The translations under genes were made by a program, and so were the position numbers. A DNA stretch of 64,000 nucleotides from Bicyclus anynana (lineage: Eukaryota > Arthropoda > Insecta > Lepidoptera > Nymphalidae): positions 9,176,001 through 9,240,000 of the forward strand of contig NC_069106.1 in assembly GCF_947172395.1 (NCBI RefSeq), in the 5' to 3' direction. Each line of letters opens with the position of its first letter. Position 1 is the first letter of the stretch. Shown here one piece after another: positions 53,622 to 64,000 of this stretch. The notes beneath the pieces are model-generated. The model was not told where the DNA came from, searched no databases, and saw only the letters and a program-made list of their open reading frames with translations.

Positions 53622-54304
53622 CAATTGACTTTTTTATTCGTTTTTTTTTTTAAATCGTAGAAAACACAAAGGGCTATTATTTAGAAAGTATGACAATTTT
53701 CTTTATCTGTTTACCATTAATTACGCTCTTTGGGAACGCAACAATAGCGCGGGGTTTGGGTCAACAGTGAAAAATGATACTAGGGGAGGGGGGATGATAG
53801 ATTGTGATCGAGGCGGAGAAGGGGGTGGTGCTATTAAAGTGAAAAGTCCTCTGTGAAAACTTTGAAATGCAGAATGGGTTGTGTTTCATTGTTATTAATA
53901 TCTAACGTCACTGTCGTTTATATATATCGTTTAAAGATTTAATAAAAAACCGACATTTTTGTTTTTTTTATATGAGGTCTTCTATTCCTGTCTCAGACCA
54001 ATTATTGTATAGGACCTGCCTCGCTAGACGTTACTTTTCTATCAAAGTATAACCAACGATCTAATGCGATTATAAAAACTGTCTCTATAGAATCGATGTT
54101 AAATAGTTGTAATCGTGTTCGTCGGTTAAAGAGCTCTGTAAAAATACCTTTTTGTGTAATTTAATTGTGTAAAAAACGGGCAAAAACTTCTAGTTTAGTA
54201 AAAGATATACACCAAATCTAAGCTCGTTTTCCTCAGAAAATGACAGACAATTTTGTTCGTGACTATGAGTGCGATACAGGTCCTTCTATAATTGGTCTGA
54301 GATT
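53622..54304. other. unassigned stretch
   Basis: No signal recognised. Confidence 0.4.
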
Positions 54305-54390
54305 CCTGTAGTAGAGTCATTACAGACATTTGTAATGACTCTACTACACTGACTCTACTCTACTATACTATACTATGACTCTACTACAGG
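54305..54390. repeat. nested hairpin of GTAGTAGAGTCA and its inverse
   Basis: Perfect 17-bp arms at 54308-54324 and 54331-54347 (loop GACATT). CCTGTAGTAGAGTCA at 54305-54319 also pairs with TGACTCTACTACAGG at 54377-54391. Between them is a degenerate CTACTCTACTATACTATAC run. Confidence 0.85.
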
Positions 54391-54814
54391 ATTGTCGTTT
54401 CAGAGCTTTAAAATAATCCCACTAAAACCATTTTCATGTAAAGTAAAGTCAAGCCTTTTTTACAATCCAAACAGTACTGTAAAAGTTATTGTAATGTATT
54501 GTAGGTAGTTCAATAATAAATGTATGCAAGCAACTCAATAAAGTCAGTCTGAGTTCAACCGCCATTGTGTTTTACTTAACAATTACAGTTATCACATCTC
54601 AAAAAACTATACGCTCTTACCTCACTGTTTAACTACCTTAAAGTAAGTAGTGTAACTGCGTGAATCCTAGACTTTATCTAGCCTAATTACATTTCATGGC
54701 TTGATGGTTTCATTGATTTGCAATTCATTAGACGCTCATCAATTGTTCAGCATACGTGGAATGTCCCACAGAAAAAAAGAAAACTTATTTTATTCAAGAT
54801 TTTATGCCAAATAT
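54391..54814. other. unassigned stretch
   Basis: No signal recognised. Confidence 0.35.
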
Positions 54815-54945
54815 TATATACATGACTAATTTTCTCATTCCTTACCAATTACTCGGAAAAACTGTTAGTAGTGCGTACGACAAATGTCCAAAGGTTATCA
54901 AACCCTGAGGTGAAGCTCTTTAACCGTGGAGCTACTTAAACTGAA
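54815..54945 (-). mobile_element. SINE C, strongly diverged
   Basis: Retains the layout TTTTCTCATTCC ... CTCGGAAAAACTGT ... GTGCGTACGACA ... TTAACCGTGGAGCTACT relative to 53444-53621. Confidence 0.5.
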
Positions 54946-55241
54946 ATGGCTAAATGGCTAATGGCATTGAATACATAAAATGGCGTATATGTTACAGAAA
55001 GCCAACCTCTACACACGAGAACCCCGCCATTTAAGTTTTATCAGCTTCGCTCGAAGTGTCTGAAGAGCGCTTTTGGTTCGATCGAATAAATTTGATATTT
55101 TAATAGCCCCGGGCTCTCTCCGAGCTCTCCACTCTCTCCGCGCCGCTTTCTCATCTCTGTAGATCGCTGAAGTAGCCAGACATGCTCATTTTCGGAAGGC
55201 TGAAAGTTTGTCTATGGTTCCAACCAAAGGATATTAGGACT
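54946..55241. other. unassigned stretch
   Basis: No signal recognised. Confidence 0.3.
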
Positions 55242-55495
55242 ATTTTTTTTATTGTTTACAAGTTGGCCCTTGATTACAATTTCACCTGATGTGATGAAGC
55301 AATCTAAGATGTAAACGAACTTGTTAGAAGGAGGATGAAAATCCACACCCCTTTCGGTTTCTACACGACATAGTATCGGAACTTTGTCGGTAGGGTGTTA
55401 AATAGCCACGGCCAAAGCCTCCCACCAGCCAGACCTGAACCAATTAAGATAACCTCAATCGGCCCTGCCGGGGATCGAACCCAGAACCTCCATCT
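55242..55495 (-). mobile_element. SINE A, head truncated by a Helitron
   Basis: Poly(T) to GAACCCAGAACCTCCATCT, then cut where family H begins. Confidence 0.8.
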
Positions 55496-55917
55496 TCTAT
55501 AAACGTACAATTATAAAAACGTTATTTATTAATGAAAACATGAAATATTAATATTTCCAAAATAACTATCAGGGGGTGATTAGTAATCGATACTGATGCC
55601 AAAAATGCAATCAGTAAATTTTTGTCTGTCTGTCTGTATGTTCGTTATAGAAACAGAAACTACTCGGCGGATTTTAACGAAACTTAGTACAATTGTTCTT
55701 TATACTCCTGGGCAGGTTATAGTATACTTTTCATTACGCTACGATCAATAGGGGTAGAGCATTGAAGGGAAATGTTGGGAAAACGGGAGAAGTTACTCCA
55801 TTTTTTAAGTCGCGTGTGCAGCTTTAATGGGTAGGGTAGGGGGTAGGGTAGGGGTAGGGCAGGGTAAGAAAGTTGAAAGTTTACATTAACGCGGACGAAA
55901 TCGCTGGCATCCGCTAG
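55496..55917 (+). mobile_element. Helitron family H
   Basis: 3' terminus GCGGACGAAATCGCTGGCAT then CCGCTAG (CTAG 55914-55917). Interior matches 25165-25609 and includes a short GGGTAGGGTAGG run. The 5' end is diverged. Confidence 0.82.
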
Positions 55918-56282
55918 TCCTTAATAAATAAATTGTTATTTAAATTGACTACCACACTTGCTTATGGTAGGAGCATGGATATGCTGGTAAACTGTCATCC
56001 TCACTTCAGGCATGTCTAGCTACCGCATGCCATCGATGCAGGCCGCTCTCCGAGACGCTCGCAAGTGGGTCAGGTGCATATAAATGTTATATTGGTGATA
56101 TGGGAGTATTTGCAATCGCAGAAACGGCGCACGAACTTAAATGAAAGAAATTATTCGGAACAAGCATTTCAATTGTATGGAACATTGTTATTTGTGAAAA
56201 TAATAATCTACAACGTTTGTTACTTATAAAAATGAAAAATGGTTGAATTATATTTTGGAGAGTAGTGTTTATGTTGTAAAAT
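55918..56282. other. unassigned stretch
   Basis: Contains GCTACCGCATGCCATCGATG-like wording near 56020 but no identifiable repeat. Confidence 0.3.
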
Positions 56283-56283
56283 A

Positions 56284-56493
56284 CTGCGCTTTCCGGTGCG
56301 AGGTCGCCAGCACCTTGCGACCCCACACCGGAAAGCGCAGTGTTGGTCGACCCCCCACTAGGTGGACCGAGGATATCAAGCGGATGCAGGAAGCAGCTGG
56401 TTGCTGGCGGCTCGAGACAGTTTTGTTTGGAAGTCCATGCAAGAGGCCTATGTCCAGCAGTGGACGTCCATCGGCTGATAATGATGATGATGA
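56284..56493 (+). mobile_element. RTE-like LINE 3' end with 5' inversion
   Basis: Plus strand reads VGRPPTRWTEDIKRMQEAAG and ends GGCTGATAATGATGATGATG. Its first 34 bp (from 56283) are an inverted copy of the adjacent sequence, forming a 16-bp perfect stem. Confidence 0.85.
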
Positions 56494-56814
56494 ACCCTAT
56501 AAAACACAATACTAATATAATGTATGTTTTTTCCGAAAATTAATAAAATAAATCAGTTGTTCAATAAACAGCAAGCTATACGTAACGCCCCGCCTCGTCC
56601 CCAGGGCACTATTTCAAAAGTCCCTTTTTCCCGTACCCGCTTGAATTCGAGCGATAGAACCGAACCTAAGTAAGATTAATTGTTTCTTTGGTGCATACAA
56701 AAGCCTTAGATTTCCTTGAAAGTTTTTAACCGATAAACGTAAGTATATAAAAAGGGTTAACCGTTAGTAGTACGTAAGGTCTAGCATATGTCACTATCCT
56801 AGCTGAAAATCAGC
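56494..56814. other. unassigned stretch
   Basis: No signal recognised. Confidence 0.3.
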
Positions 56815-56965
56815 GCTGTATGTTCTTTGTTTATGGGGAGCATATAGCAATATAATGAGCTGGGACCTTTTTCTAGGTTATGCCACATATCGCAGGGTAA
56901 TTAATATTCTTAAATAATTGTGGTGTGTGGCATAATGTAGTAATAAATATATTTTCTTACTTTCA
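56815..56965. mobile_element. family K element
   Basis: TGAGCTGGGACCTTTTTCTA, GTTATGCCACATATCGCAGG and GTGGTGTGTGGCATAATG; same order as 13545-13711. Confidence 0.6.
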
Positions 56966-57248
56966 TATCTAAATTAGTCGAATATCAAAGTTTGAGGATC
57001 TAGCAAAGGGTTACATTGAAGCTAGGTGGCTGTGCGCCTGGAGACATGATTTGTTATGGTATTTAGTATAAGTCATTTGCTTTTATTTATACAGATGGGG
57101 GTAACTCTGGCAGATGTGAAACATCGACATTATTTTGTAAAATATACAGAAAATAACAGATTGTGATAGAGGTATCCGAGCTCAGTGTAGCGAGAGAGAT
57201 GGCTTAACGCCGGATCGAGTGGGAGAGAATCGCACAGTAGATTGCGCA

Positions 57249-57264
57249 TGGCGACGCGTCGCCA
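57249..57264. repeat. 16-bp perfect palindrome
   Basis: TGGCGACGCGTCGCCA. It lies beside a region rich in GCGTAGCAACGCGTAGCC-like words, perhaps part of a MITE. Confidence 0.6.
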
Positions 57265-57297
57265 CACTGTACACACTATTATATAGACGCGTATAGA

Positions 57298-57298
<1 letters not shown>

Positions 57299-57332
<34 letters not shown>
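57299..57332. repeat. (TA)n microsatellite
   Basis: About 17 uninterrupted TA units. Confidence 0.95.
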
Positions 57333-57334
<2 letters not shown>

Positions 57335-58049
57335 ATTATATAGCGTAGCAACGCGTAGCCACGGCATGCGACGCCAGAAATCGGTTTTACGTGCGGCTAT
57401 AGATGTTTCACATCAAAAGAATTATTCAAATCGGTCAAAGGCGCCTTCGAGTAATCAGGTAACATACATAATAAACGTACACTCGAATTGAGAACCTCCT
57501 CCTTTTTGACGTGACAACATCTTATAATTCGATGGAGCTGGCTGGCTGCACACTCGAAAAAAGATGACGTCATGCGTCGTTCCCTCGATCTAGGGTTGCC
57601 AATTTCTTTTACAAGAAATGAAGTATTTTCTGGTCTAGGGAGATTATTAAACAGTATTTTAGAAAAACGAACATATTCTTTTGAAAATTGTAACCATTCC
57701 ATCAATATTTTCTTGAACTACCGTCAGTAAACCGACTTTACAGACAACCGATTTTTTTTTAAGTTGGTTAGAAATAACGAAAGTGGGCTCCTAGTCCACA
57801 ACACAGGTCTGTGTCAGTCGCCGACGGATCAGATCCCGGCGAAGCTCATGAATAATCGTCGTTCGCTGGTCGAAGTTGATTGAAAGCCAACAAATAGGTT
57901 CGCGCGAACTTTTCCCGTAACACGATTATCTGTGATGTTTGCGCTGCAGCCAAATTGCGATCGGAATTGTACACAGCGCCGATTGGCTGTTTGTTCGCAT
58001 AATGGCACGCACCGGCCCGGACGCTGGTTGAACATGGAAAAATACCTCC
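57333..58049. other. mostly unassigned; diverged family L piece
   Basis: 57470-57510 carries GAGAACCTCCTCCTTTTTGA as in family L. The remainder shows no signal. Confidence 0.4.
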
Positions 58050-58270
58050 TTATCAACCCAGCACACTCCAGCTCGAGTCTCCTCTCAGAATGAGAGGGGT
58101 TAGCCAGTTCACCACGCTGGCCCAATGTGGATTGGCAGACTTCACACACGCAGAGAATTAAGAAAATTTTCTGGGTTTCCTGACGATGTTTTCCTTCACC
58201 GTTTGAGATACGTGATATTTAATTTCTTAAAATGCACACAACACAAGGTCATATCCACTGGGCTATCACA
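58050..58270 (-). mobile_element. SINE B, internally deleted
   Basis: Tail and middle are present. The B-box region is deleted between TGCACACAACA and AGGTCATATCCACTGGGC. Confidence 0.8.
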
Positions 58271-58285
58271 GAAAAATACATAATA

Positions 58286-58600
58286 GTTAAAAGAATCAAA
58301 GTCACTCAGCGGGCGATGAAGAGAGCTATGCGTCAGAATTGAGGAGATCCGCAGAAGACCAAAGTTACTGACATAGCTCAGCGAGTCGGAAGCTGAAATA
58401 GCAATAGGCAGGGCACGTAGTTTGAACAGCCGAAAGATCGATGGGGTCTCCAGGTGCTGGAATGGCGACCCCCACTAGTTGAATTCATGACATCAAGCGG
58501 GTTGCAGGGAGCCGCTAGATGCTGGCAGCTTTAACGTGTTACATGTCCATGCAAGAGGCCTATGGCCAGTTGTGGACGTCCATCGGCTGGTAATAATGAT
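58286..58600 (+). mobile_element. RTE-like LINE 3' end, diverged
   Basis: KRIKVTQRAMKRAM-like residues, then the CCAGGTGCTGGAATGGCGAC and CATCAAGCGGGTTGCAGGGA blocks and a TAATAATGAT end. Confidence 0.75.
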
Positions 58601-59147
58601 TAGGATGAAGATTTGGATCTCTTTAACCCTACCTAGACAGGGTTAGGGTTCATTAACATGAGCGGCATCTCTAACGACGACAGCAGTCGACTGCAGTCGG
58701 TGACATCTCGGCGGTAGGCGACGGCACTCGACTGCTCGTGTAAAAGAAACACTTAGAACCCACGTCTGAGTGACGTAAAAAATGTTCACCGGCTTCACCA
58801 CGCTGCTTGTAGAGACTCATTCTGGATGATCATTATTCTGTGATAATGACAATGAATGTTGATATAGTAAACTTGTAACTTAAAAGGTGTTGAAATGTTT
58901 TCCTTAGGATGTATTGTTAGTTTTCGACTCACTCACAGTAGAATGAAGCAGTGCTCTCATTCTACTGAACGAGTCAAAATAATGACCCGTTCCCACCTGT
59001 CGGTACAATTATCCTACTCTCGCAACCACTCAACTGTACTGTGTACCTTTGAGTCGGTACTTACACGAATAATAAAAGTGTGAAGGATAAAATAAGTAAA
59101 CAAAGCGGTAATGGGCTTGCGGGACCTTATTACGAGTGGCCATTTTG
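58601..59147. other. unassigned stretch
   Basis: No signal recognised. Confidence 0.35.
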
Positions 59148-59350
59148 GCTGGTGGGAGGCTTCGACCGTGGCTAGTTACCACCCTACCGACAAAGACGTA
59201 CCACCAAGCGATGTCATGTAGAAACCGGAAGGAGTGTGTATTTCATCCTACTCCTAACAAGTTAGCCCACTTCCATCTTAGATTGCATCATCACTTACCA
59301 TCAGGTGAAATTTGTAGTCAAGGGCTAACTAGTAGGAATAAAAAAAAATA
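59148..59350 (+). mobile_element. SINE A, head missing
   Basis: GGCTGGTGGGAGGCTTCGAC to poly(A); lacks the TTTAGCGTTCCGGTACG block. Confidence 0.85.
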
Positions 59351-60698
59351 TGATGAAATGAAAGAAACATAAATAGGTTGTGGCTGTGTAATGAATACGA
59401 CCGAATTATTGTACGTAAATACGTAGTCGGTACCTATACATGATTGAAATCCTTAGTTACAGCGATTTTGTCTACATTTCCTGTACTACAAAAAAGACCC
59501 TACAATGGAAAAAAATGTCTTGAGTGGAGTCACGAACTTATGATCGTTATCTGTAGGGTTAAGGACGTTCCTGGCAGTTAACTAACTAACACTCTCCTTT
59601 TCCACTCAAGTCACTCTCCCCACCTATTTCAAAATCGCCCATGAAGGATTATCCAATAAAAGGTGTGGACGGATCGAACGCCACAACAAGAATGAACTAG
59701 ACCGTACGGCGAGCGCCTTATATCGCCAGTCATTCCCGTCTGATGGCTACCCCTTTCTAACTCCCTACTCTTTACAGAAACATGTCGAGCGACGTCATAT
59801 CCATCTCAGACTACTATTAAATATGTTTTAAAAGTGTTGATAGTTTACAAATTTTAAGCCAAAGTACCTATTTCGCTTCACTTTTAGCAATTCTCGTGAA
59901 GTCCGCCGATGGATGCAGAAGCGATCGCATTTGGCTCGATAGAACGAATTTGGTATTTTAATCGGTTCGGCGAACGCCAGCGCGAGCTGCTAAATGGAAC
60001 GGATACCTACTTACTTTAGTCGAAATTACGTTTCAAGATTTTGGAATGAGAGCCTGTGATCGACTCACTTTTGTCATTTTATAAAAGCTCAAAGCAGTAA
60101 CAAAAAGTGTGGCAAAAAAGAGAATAGACATTCCATTTGCTTTCGTTGCGTGCGCTGCATAAACAGTCATAATGGGGATGATGACTAGGTTTGAATATTT
60201 TAGAATTTAAACTTCACTCCCCACCACTTAATCCCAACGTGCGATGCGAGCAGCTGCGCGGCGCGCCGTCGCGTTGCAAGAGCCAGCTCATGACTAAGGC
60301 CCCCGTATGGGTTCTAGTCGGGCATACTCCGACCTAATATCATGTGAGTTTTAGCCGTGTTTCATAATCAATTAATAGGTTTGAATATATTGATTTTTAT
60401 GATACATTCGGGTAAATAAGGTCAATGTTAACTAATTTATACATAAAAAAGCAAAGATGGTCTGGATATTTGCAAAATAAATAATTTTAAAATCTATTGA
60501 AAATCTTTTATCTTAATTAGATCAAAATTCATACAGTTTTAGCTTCCTTACATTAATGTGACATTTTTTTAATATGAACTTTAAACATAAACGCACAAAT
60601 AACAAAAGATATTAGTAACTTTGTTTGAAGTCCCACACAAATCTAACGATCATTATGTACCTACGACGTCATTAATTCGTATCATTTTGCATTGGGCG
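59351..60698. other. unassigned stretch, longest without recognised content in the right half
   Basis: No convincing ORF. A GC-rich patch around 60235-60320 stands out from AT-rich surroundings, but I cannot assign it. Confidence 0.4.
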
Positions 60699-61014
60699 TT
60701 TTTATTCTTTACAAGTTAGCCCTTGACTACAATATCACCTGATGGTAAGTGATGATGCAGTCTAAGATGGAAGCGGGCCAACTTGTTAGGAGGAGGATGA
60801 AAATCCACACCCCTGTGTAACGATGCCGTGTAGAAACCGATCGGCATCGTACCCGAACGCTAAATCGCTTGGCGGTACGTCTTTGCCAGTAGGTAAAGCC
60901 TCCCAGCCAGACCTGGACTAATTAAGAAAATCTCAACCTGCCTACCCGGGGATCGAACCCAGGACCTCCGTTTTGTAAATCCACCGCGCATACCACTGCG
61001 CCACGGAGGCCGTC
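60699..61014 (-). mobile_element. SINE A with local inversion
   Basis: Complete copy, except that the CGGTTTCTACACGGCATCGT block is replaced by its reverse complement (60820-60839), followed by a second partial forward copy. Confidence 0.88.
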
Positions 61015-61307
61015 ACCCCTATTTTATGCGTCTGTTAGTTTTCAATATAAGTATATATAAAAACTTATCTGTAAATGTAATGTACATTTGTCTCGCAGAA
61101 GATATATTTAGGTGTACACTCGAAGGCTGTAGCTGGCTGTAGTGTTCTGTGGAGCGTATAGTTTTACTGCCATACTTACGAGTTTTGGGTGGAAGATATT
61201 TATGTCTGGTTCGTGTATTCAGATGGGATTTTGTTTTTAAAGTATCTGTGTATGTACTCGTAGATCTTCCGAAACTATTTCACCAAAGTATGCATGTAAT
61301 CTTATAA

Positions 61308-61360
61308 TAAAAACCCGACCAAGTGCGTGTTGGGCCACGCGGAGGGTTCCTTATATTGAA
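61308..61360 (+). repeat. dispersed repeat end (CCCGACCAAGTGCGTG type)
   Basis: CCCGACCAAGTGCGTGTTGG then CCACGCGGAGGGTTCC. I recall this as a common lepidopteran repeat motif; no second copy is in this window. Confidence 0.4.
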
Positions 61361-61555
61361 TTAAAGCTCTTAAAACCCTAACATTTTACAAGTTTATCCC
61401 TAAATTGAAAAAATTTTTTTTTGATCTTTCATTTATTTATTACTTCTTTTTTTTTTAATTTTTAACAATATAAGTGTAAAATACAAAACATTATTAAACA
61501 TTTATAAAAAAAAATTCACCCTCCCGCTGCGGGACAGTGCCCAAGCAACCGGTGG

Positions 61556-61768
61556 TCAGGGCTCCAGAGTGAGGAACCTCCTCACAATACGCGCCGTCTC
61601 GAGAATCACTGCCTTTTGTATCCGACTCTTGATCCAACAGTTAAGCGAAAGCTTCTTAAGGTGTTGGTCGAAGCTTTTTGCTATAAGACCATTGACTGAA
61701 ACAACTATCGGAACAATAATAGTTGACTCAACATTCCACATGGCGGTAATCTCGTGAGCAAGGTCCAA
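61556..61768 (-). pseudogene. LINE polyprotein C-terminal domain remnant
   Basis: Minus strand 70-codon frame reads LAHEITAMWNVESTIIVPIV, then VSVNGLIAKSFDQHLKKLSL and QKAVILETARIVRRFL. From memory this matches the domain that follows RT in several arthropod non-LTR elements. No RT sequence lies upstream, so it is an isolated fragment, although its short frame is open. Confidence 0.65.
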
Positions 61769-61849
61769 GTATTTTGATACTTAATTGAAAAAAATACTAT
61801 TACAAAAACAAAAAACCCGACTGCTTAATAGACTACAAGCCCTTGAACA

Positions 61850-61975
61850 AAAATTACTTGTGAAATGACCCAACGTAACGCTTAGAAGGCTGTTACTATA
61901 TCAGAAAATAACTCTGAGCACTATGCCGTCATTTCTGAGCGGTACAGTGGTGAGTAGTTAGTAGTACTTTGTCAA
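61850..61975 (+). mobile_element. family R single arm
   Basis: ACAAGCCCTTGAACAAAAAT to TGAGCGGTACAGTGGTGAGT, uninterrupted across the site where the 46640 Helitron inserted in the other copy. Confidence 0.75.
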
Positions 61976-62100
61976 GTAACAATACATCCACTAACCAACA
62001 AGATCTCGACTAAGTAAATATTTTACCACATCTATGTGGATAAGGAAAATAAGAAACATTTTTTATTAAGTTCTCTCGTTGTAAATCTTGTAAACGCAGT

Positions 62101-62298
62101 TTTTTTTCTTTTTTTTTAAGAATATTTGCCATTTCTTTTTTTTTAATATGACCAATATTCCCATTCTCCCCCAACTAGTCGGGATAGACTGTGCTACGAG
62201 TGGGTACGACAATAGACCAACGGGACGGGGATCGAACCACCACCCCTCGATGATGATCCGATGAGTCCGACCGCTCTTACCGTTGAGCTATTGAGGCT
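62101..62298 (-). mobile_element. SINE C, full-length
   Basis: Poly(T), GGGACGGGGATCGAACCACC, and a duplicated GATGATCCGATGAGTCC region before the head. Confidence 0.85.
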
Positions 62299-62574
62299 TT
62301 TTTTTCAGTTTCATTATTTTTAGTTTCATTTGTTTATGTTAAAATTAATGAGAGTTTTAATTTTAACCTCTATAGTTATGTATTCTTACAAAAACAGGAA
62401 ACACAGACAGGAATGCTTTTCCGGAAACTTTTCACAGGAAATACTTACAGCCTTACATTGTTTCGGTGCAGCTTCAAGCGAACCGAACTCTACAGAGGCA
62501 TGACTTTTTTATTTGGTGAACTACTTTGGTGCATAATTACATAACTTTTGGTTATTTAAACACAGATAAACTAA
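62299..62574. other. unassigned stretch
   Basis: No signal recognised. Confidence 0.3.
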
Positions 62575-62753
62575 TAATAAGCTGAAGAGTTTGTTTGTTT
62601 GAACGCGCTAATCTCAGGAACTACTGGTCAGATTTGAAAACTTCTTTCAGTGTTAGATAGCCCATTTATCGAGGAAGGCTATAGGCTATATTTTATCCCT
62701 GTATTCCTACGGGAACGGGAACCACGCGGGTGAAACCGCGCGGCGTCTACTAG
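62575..62753 (+). mobile_element. Helitron family E, 5' tip decayed
   Basis: AAGCTGAAGAGTTTGTTTGT to the CGCGGGTGAAACCGCG hairpin and CTAG at 62750-62753. Confidence 0.8.
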
Positions 62754-62924
62754 TAATATTGTATGTTCTATCAATAGTTCTAACAAGCGACAACTACATA
62801 TATCTCGTGCAGAGAAGAAGGCGGCAGAGTTGTCCCAGTTGGTCTCAACTCAATTAAATAAAATAAAATAAAAAAAGAATTTTCAAAATCGGTCCATAAT
62901 TGACGGAAATATCGCTGGACATAC

Positions 62925-62988
62925 ATTAAAAAAACATACATACAGCCGAACGTAGAACCTCCTCCTTTTTGGAAGTCGGTTAAAAATA
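62925..62988. repeat. family L terminal repeat
   Basis: ACATACATACAGCCGAACGT then AGAACCTCCTCCTTTTTGGA; matches 36340-36402. Confidence 0.65.
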
Positions 62989-63048
62989 GCCTTTATTAAT
63001 GATGAAGATATTGGTACACTCTTTCTTAAATTATATAGGTACAGTTAA

Positions 63049-63238
63049 ATGATGTCCCTAATCTCGTTGTGCCTCATGGCAAAGACCACGTCCAGCTCCT
63101 GCCAGTGCTTCCTGTCCAGAGCTACTCTTCTCCAGAATGGGCCAGCTGTGAGCTTCAGCCAGTCTTCCCATCGTCTATGTTGCCGTCCCTTTTTTCGTCT
63201 CCCATTACGACGGCACCTTAATAACGTCCTCTCGATAC
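63049..63238 (-). pseudogene. LINE ORF C-terminus remnant
   Basis: Minus strand reads RRKKGRQHRRWEDWLKLTAG then PFWRRVALDRKHWQELDVVF, the GRPxxRWxDDL ... WxRxAxDRxxWxxL pattern of LINE C-termini, open over about 60 codons. Confidence 0.75.
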
Positions 63239-63249
63239 AATATTCATAA

Positions 63250-63690
63250 TCATCATTATCATCATCATCATGTCAGATATTCATCATCATCATCACGACG
63301 TCAGACGATGTACGTCGACTGCAGGACGTCCTTTTGTAGGGACTTCCAAACATCACAATATTGACCCACCTGCATCCAGCGTATCCCTGCGACTCGCTTG
63401 ATTTCGTCAGTCCACCTGGCGGGGGGTCGCCATTCCAGCACCTTGGGATCCCAACGGCCATCGGCTGTTCGATCTATGCCCATTGCCACTTCAGCTTCGC
63501 GACACTTTGAGATTTGTGACTTTAGTTCTTCTGCGGATCTCCTCATTTCTGATTATATCACGCAGAGATACTCCTAGCATAGCTCGTTCCATCGCCCGCT
63601 GTGTGGCCTTCTTATGAGGCCCATAGTTAGCGACCAAGTCTCGGAACCATAGATCATCACTGGCAACACGCAGTAGTGAAGCAGTGGCTT
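63250..63690 (-). mobile_element. RTE-like LINE 3' end
   Basis: Minus strand reads EVAMGIDRTADGRWDPKVLE, then RWTDEIKRVAGIRWMQVGQY and DVWKSLQK, ending in CAT triplets. It extends further 5' (CTAACTATGGGCC block) than the copy at 87-532. Confidence 0.85.
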
Positions 63691-64000
63691 AACTGTTCCA
63701 TCTGAGTGGATCCATTGGAAGAGGCCGCAGAGAAATCTTCATGTATCTATCTAATTATTTTTTCAAGTTAAATTACTTCTGAGCTCACGACCTCTCGGCA
63801 CGGGTCTTTTGCGACCCCTCGAGCCGTGAGCCCGTGGCATTCTGCCAGTCCTACCACCCTGTAGTTACGCCAATGATGTGAATACTACTTTGTATTTTGC
63901 TGTACTTTGCGGTCTTATTTAAATTTTCTAATGAAATTAATGTATTTTCCATCACATAATATATTCAATGCTCATTTCCGGTTGAAACCGGTAGCAACCA
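63691..64000. other. unassigned end of window
   Basis: A weak inverted pair GCTCACGAC / GCCGTGAGC near 63782-63831 is the only structure noticed. Confidence 0.3.

Overview
The window looks like intergenic or intronic euchromatin of a lepidopteran (butterfly or moth) genome. It is AT-rich, I recognise no single-copy host gene in it, and it is saturated with repeat families that I associate with Lepidoptera: two abundant tRNA-derived SINEs, RTE-like and CR1/L2-like LINE 3' ends, and many Helitrons with a hairpin plus CTAG 3' end. Species cannot be named from the sequence. Family letters used here (A, B, C, E-M, R, T) are local labels based on copies that I aligned by eye to one another within the window.

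The dominant gene is a single uninterrupted 1565-codon ORF on the minus strand (25896-30593). It encodes a Helitron Rep-helicase with a CxxC...CC zinc motif, an HUH nickase motif, a two-tyrosine motif and a complete PIF1-type helicase. Its N-terminus carries six 23-residue repeats resembling the STPR DNA-binding repeat known from silkworm FMBP-1. Upstream of it lies a roughly 150-bp tandem repeat (30729-31175). Downstream is a nest of non-autonomous Helitrons (25042-25838). The second protein-coding element is a 5'-truncated but open reverse transcriptase of a CR1/L2-like LINE (43877-45079), sitting inside a DNA transposon (43738-45848) with CAGTGGCGGA ends and an 8-bp target duplication.

Layout: 1-4.6 kb holds a truncated RTE insert with clear target-site duplication, a MITE fragment, SINEs and a Helitron fragment. 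5-6.3 kb holds a Helitron and an array of GCATGC motifs. 7-20 kb is SINE A/B copies, Helitrons, MITEs and dead LINE C-termini, with several insertions inside other elements. 20.5-25 kb is mostly unassigned, with a dispersed direct repeat. 25-33 kb is the Helitron locus. 33-43 kb is SINEs, RTE ends and Helitrons. 43-48 kb is the nested DNA transposon/LINE and a Helitron insertion whose pre-insertion site can be reconstructed from other copies of its target repeat. 48-64 kb is SINEs, Helitron H, LINE ends and several perfect hairpins that look like template-switch or inverted-duplication scars.

Apart from the Helitron protein and the LINE RT, almost every short open frame overlaps a repeat. There is no operon or host pathway to describe. 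The interest lies in the Helitron protein architecture and in the record of transposition and rearrangement.
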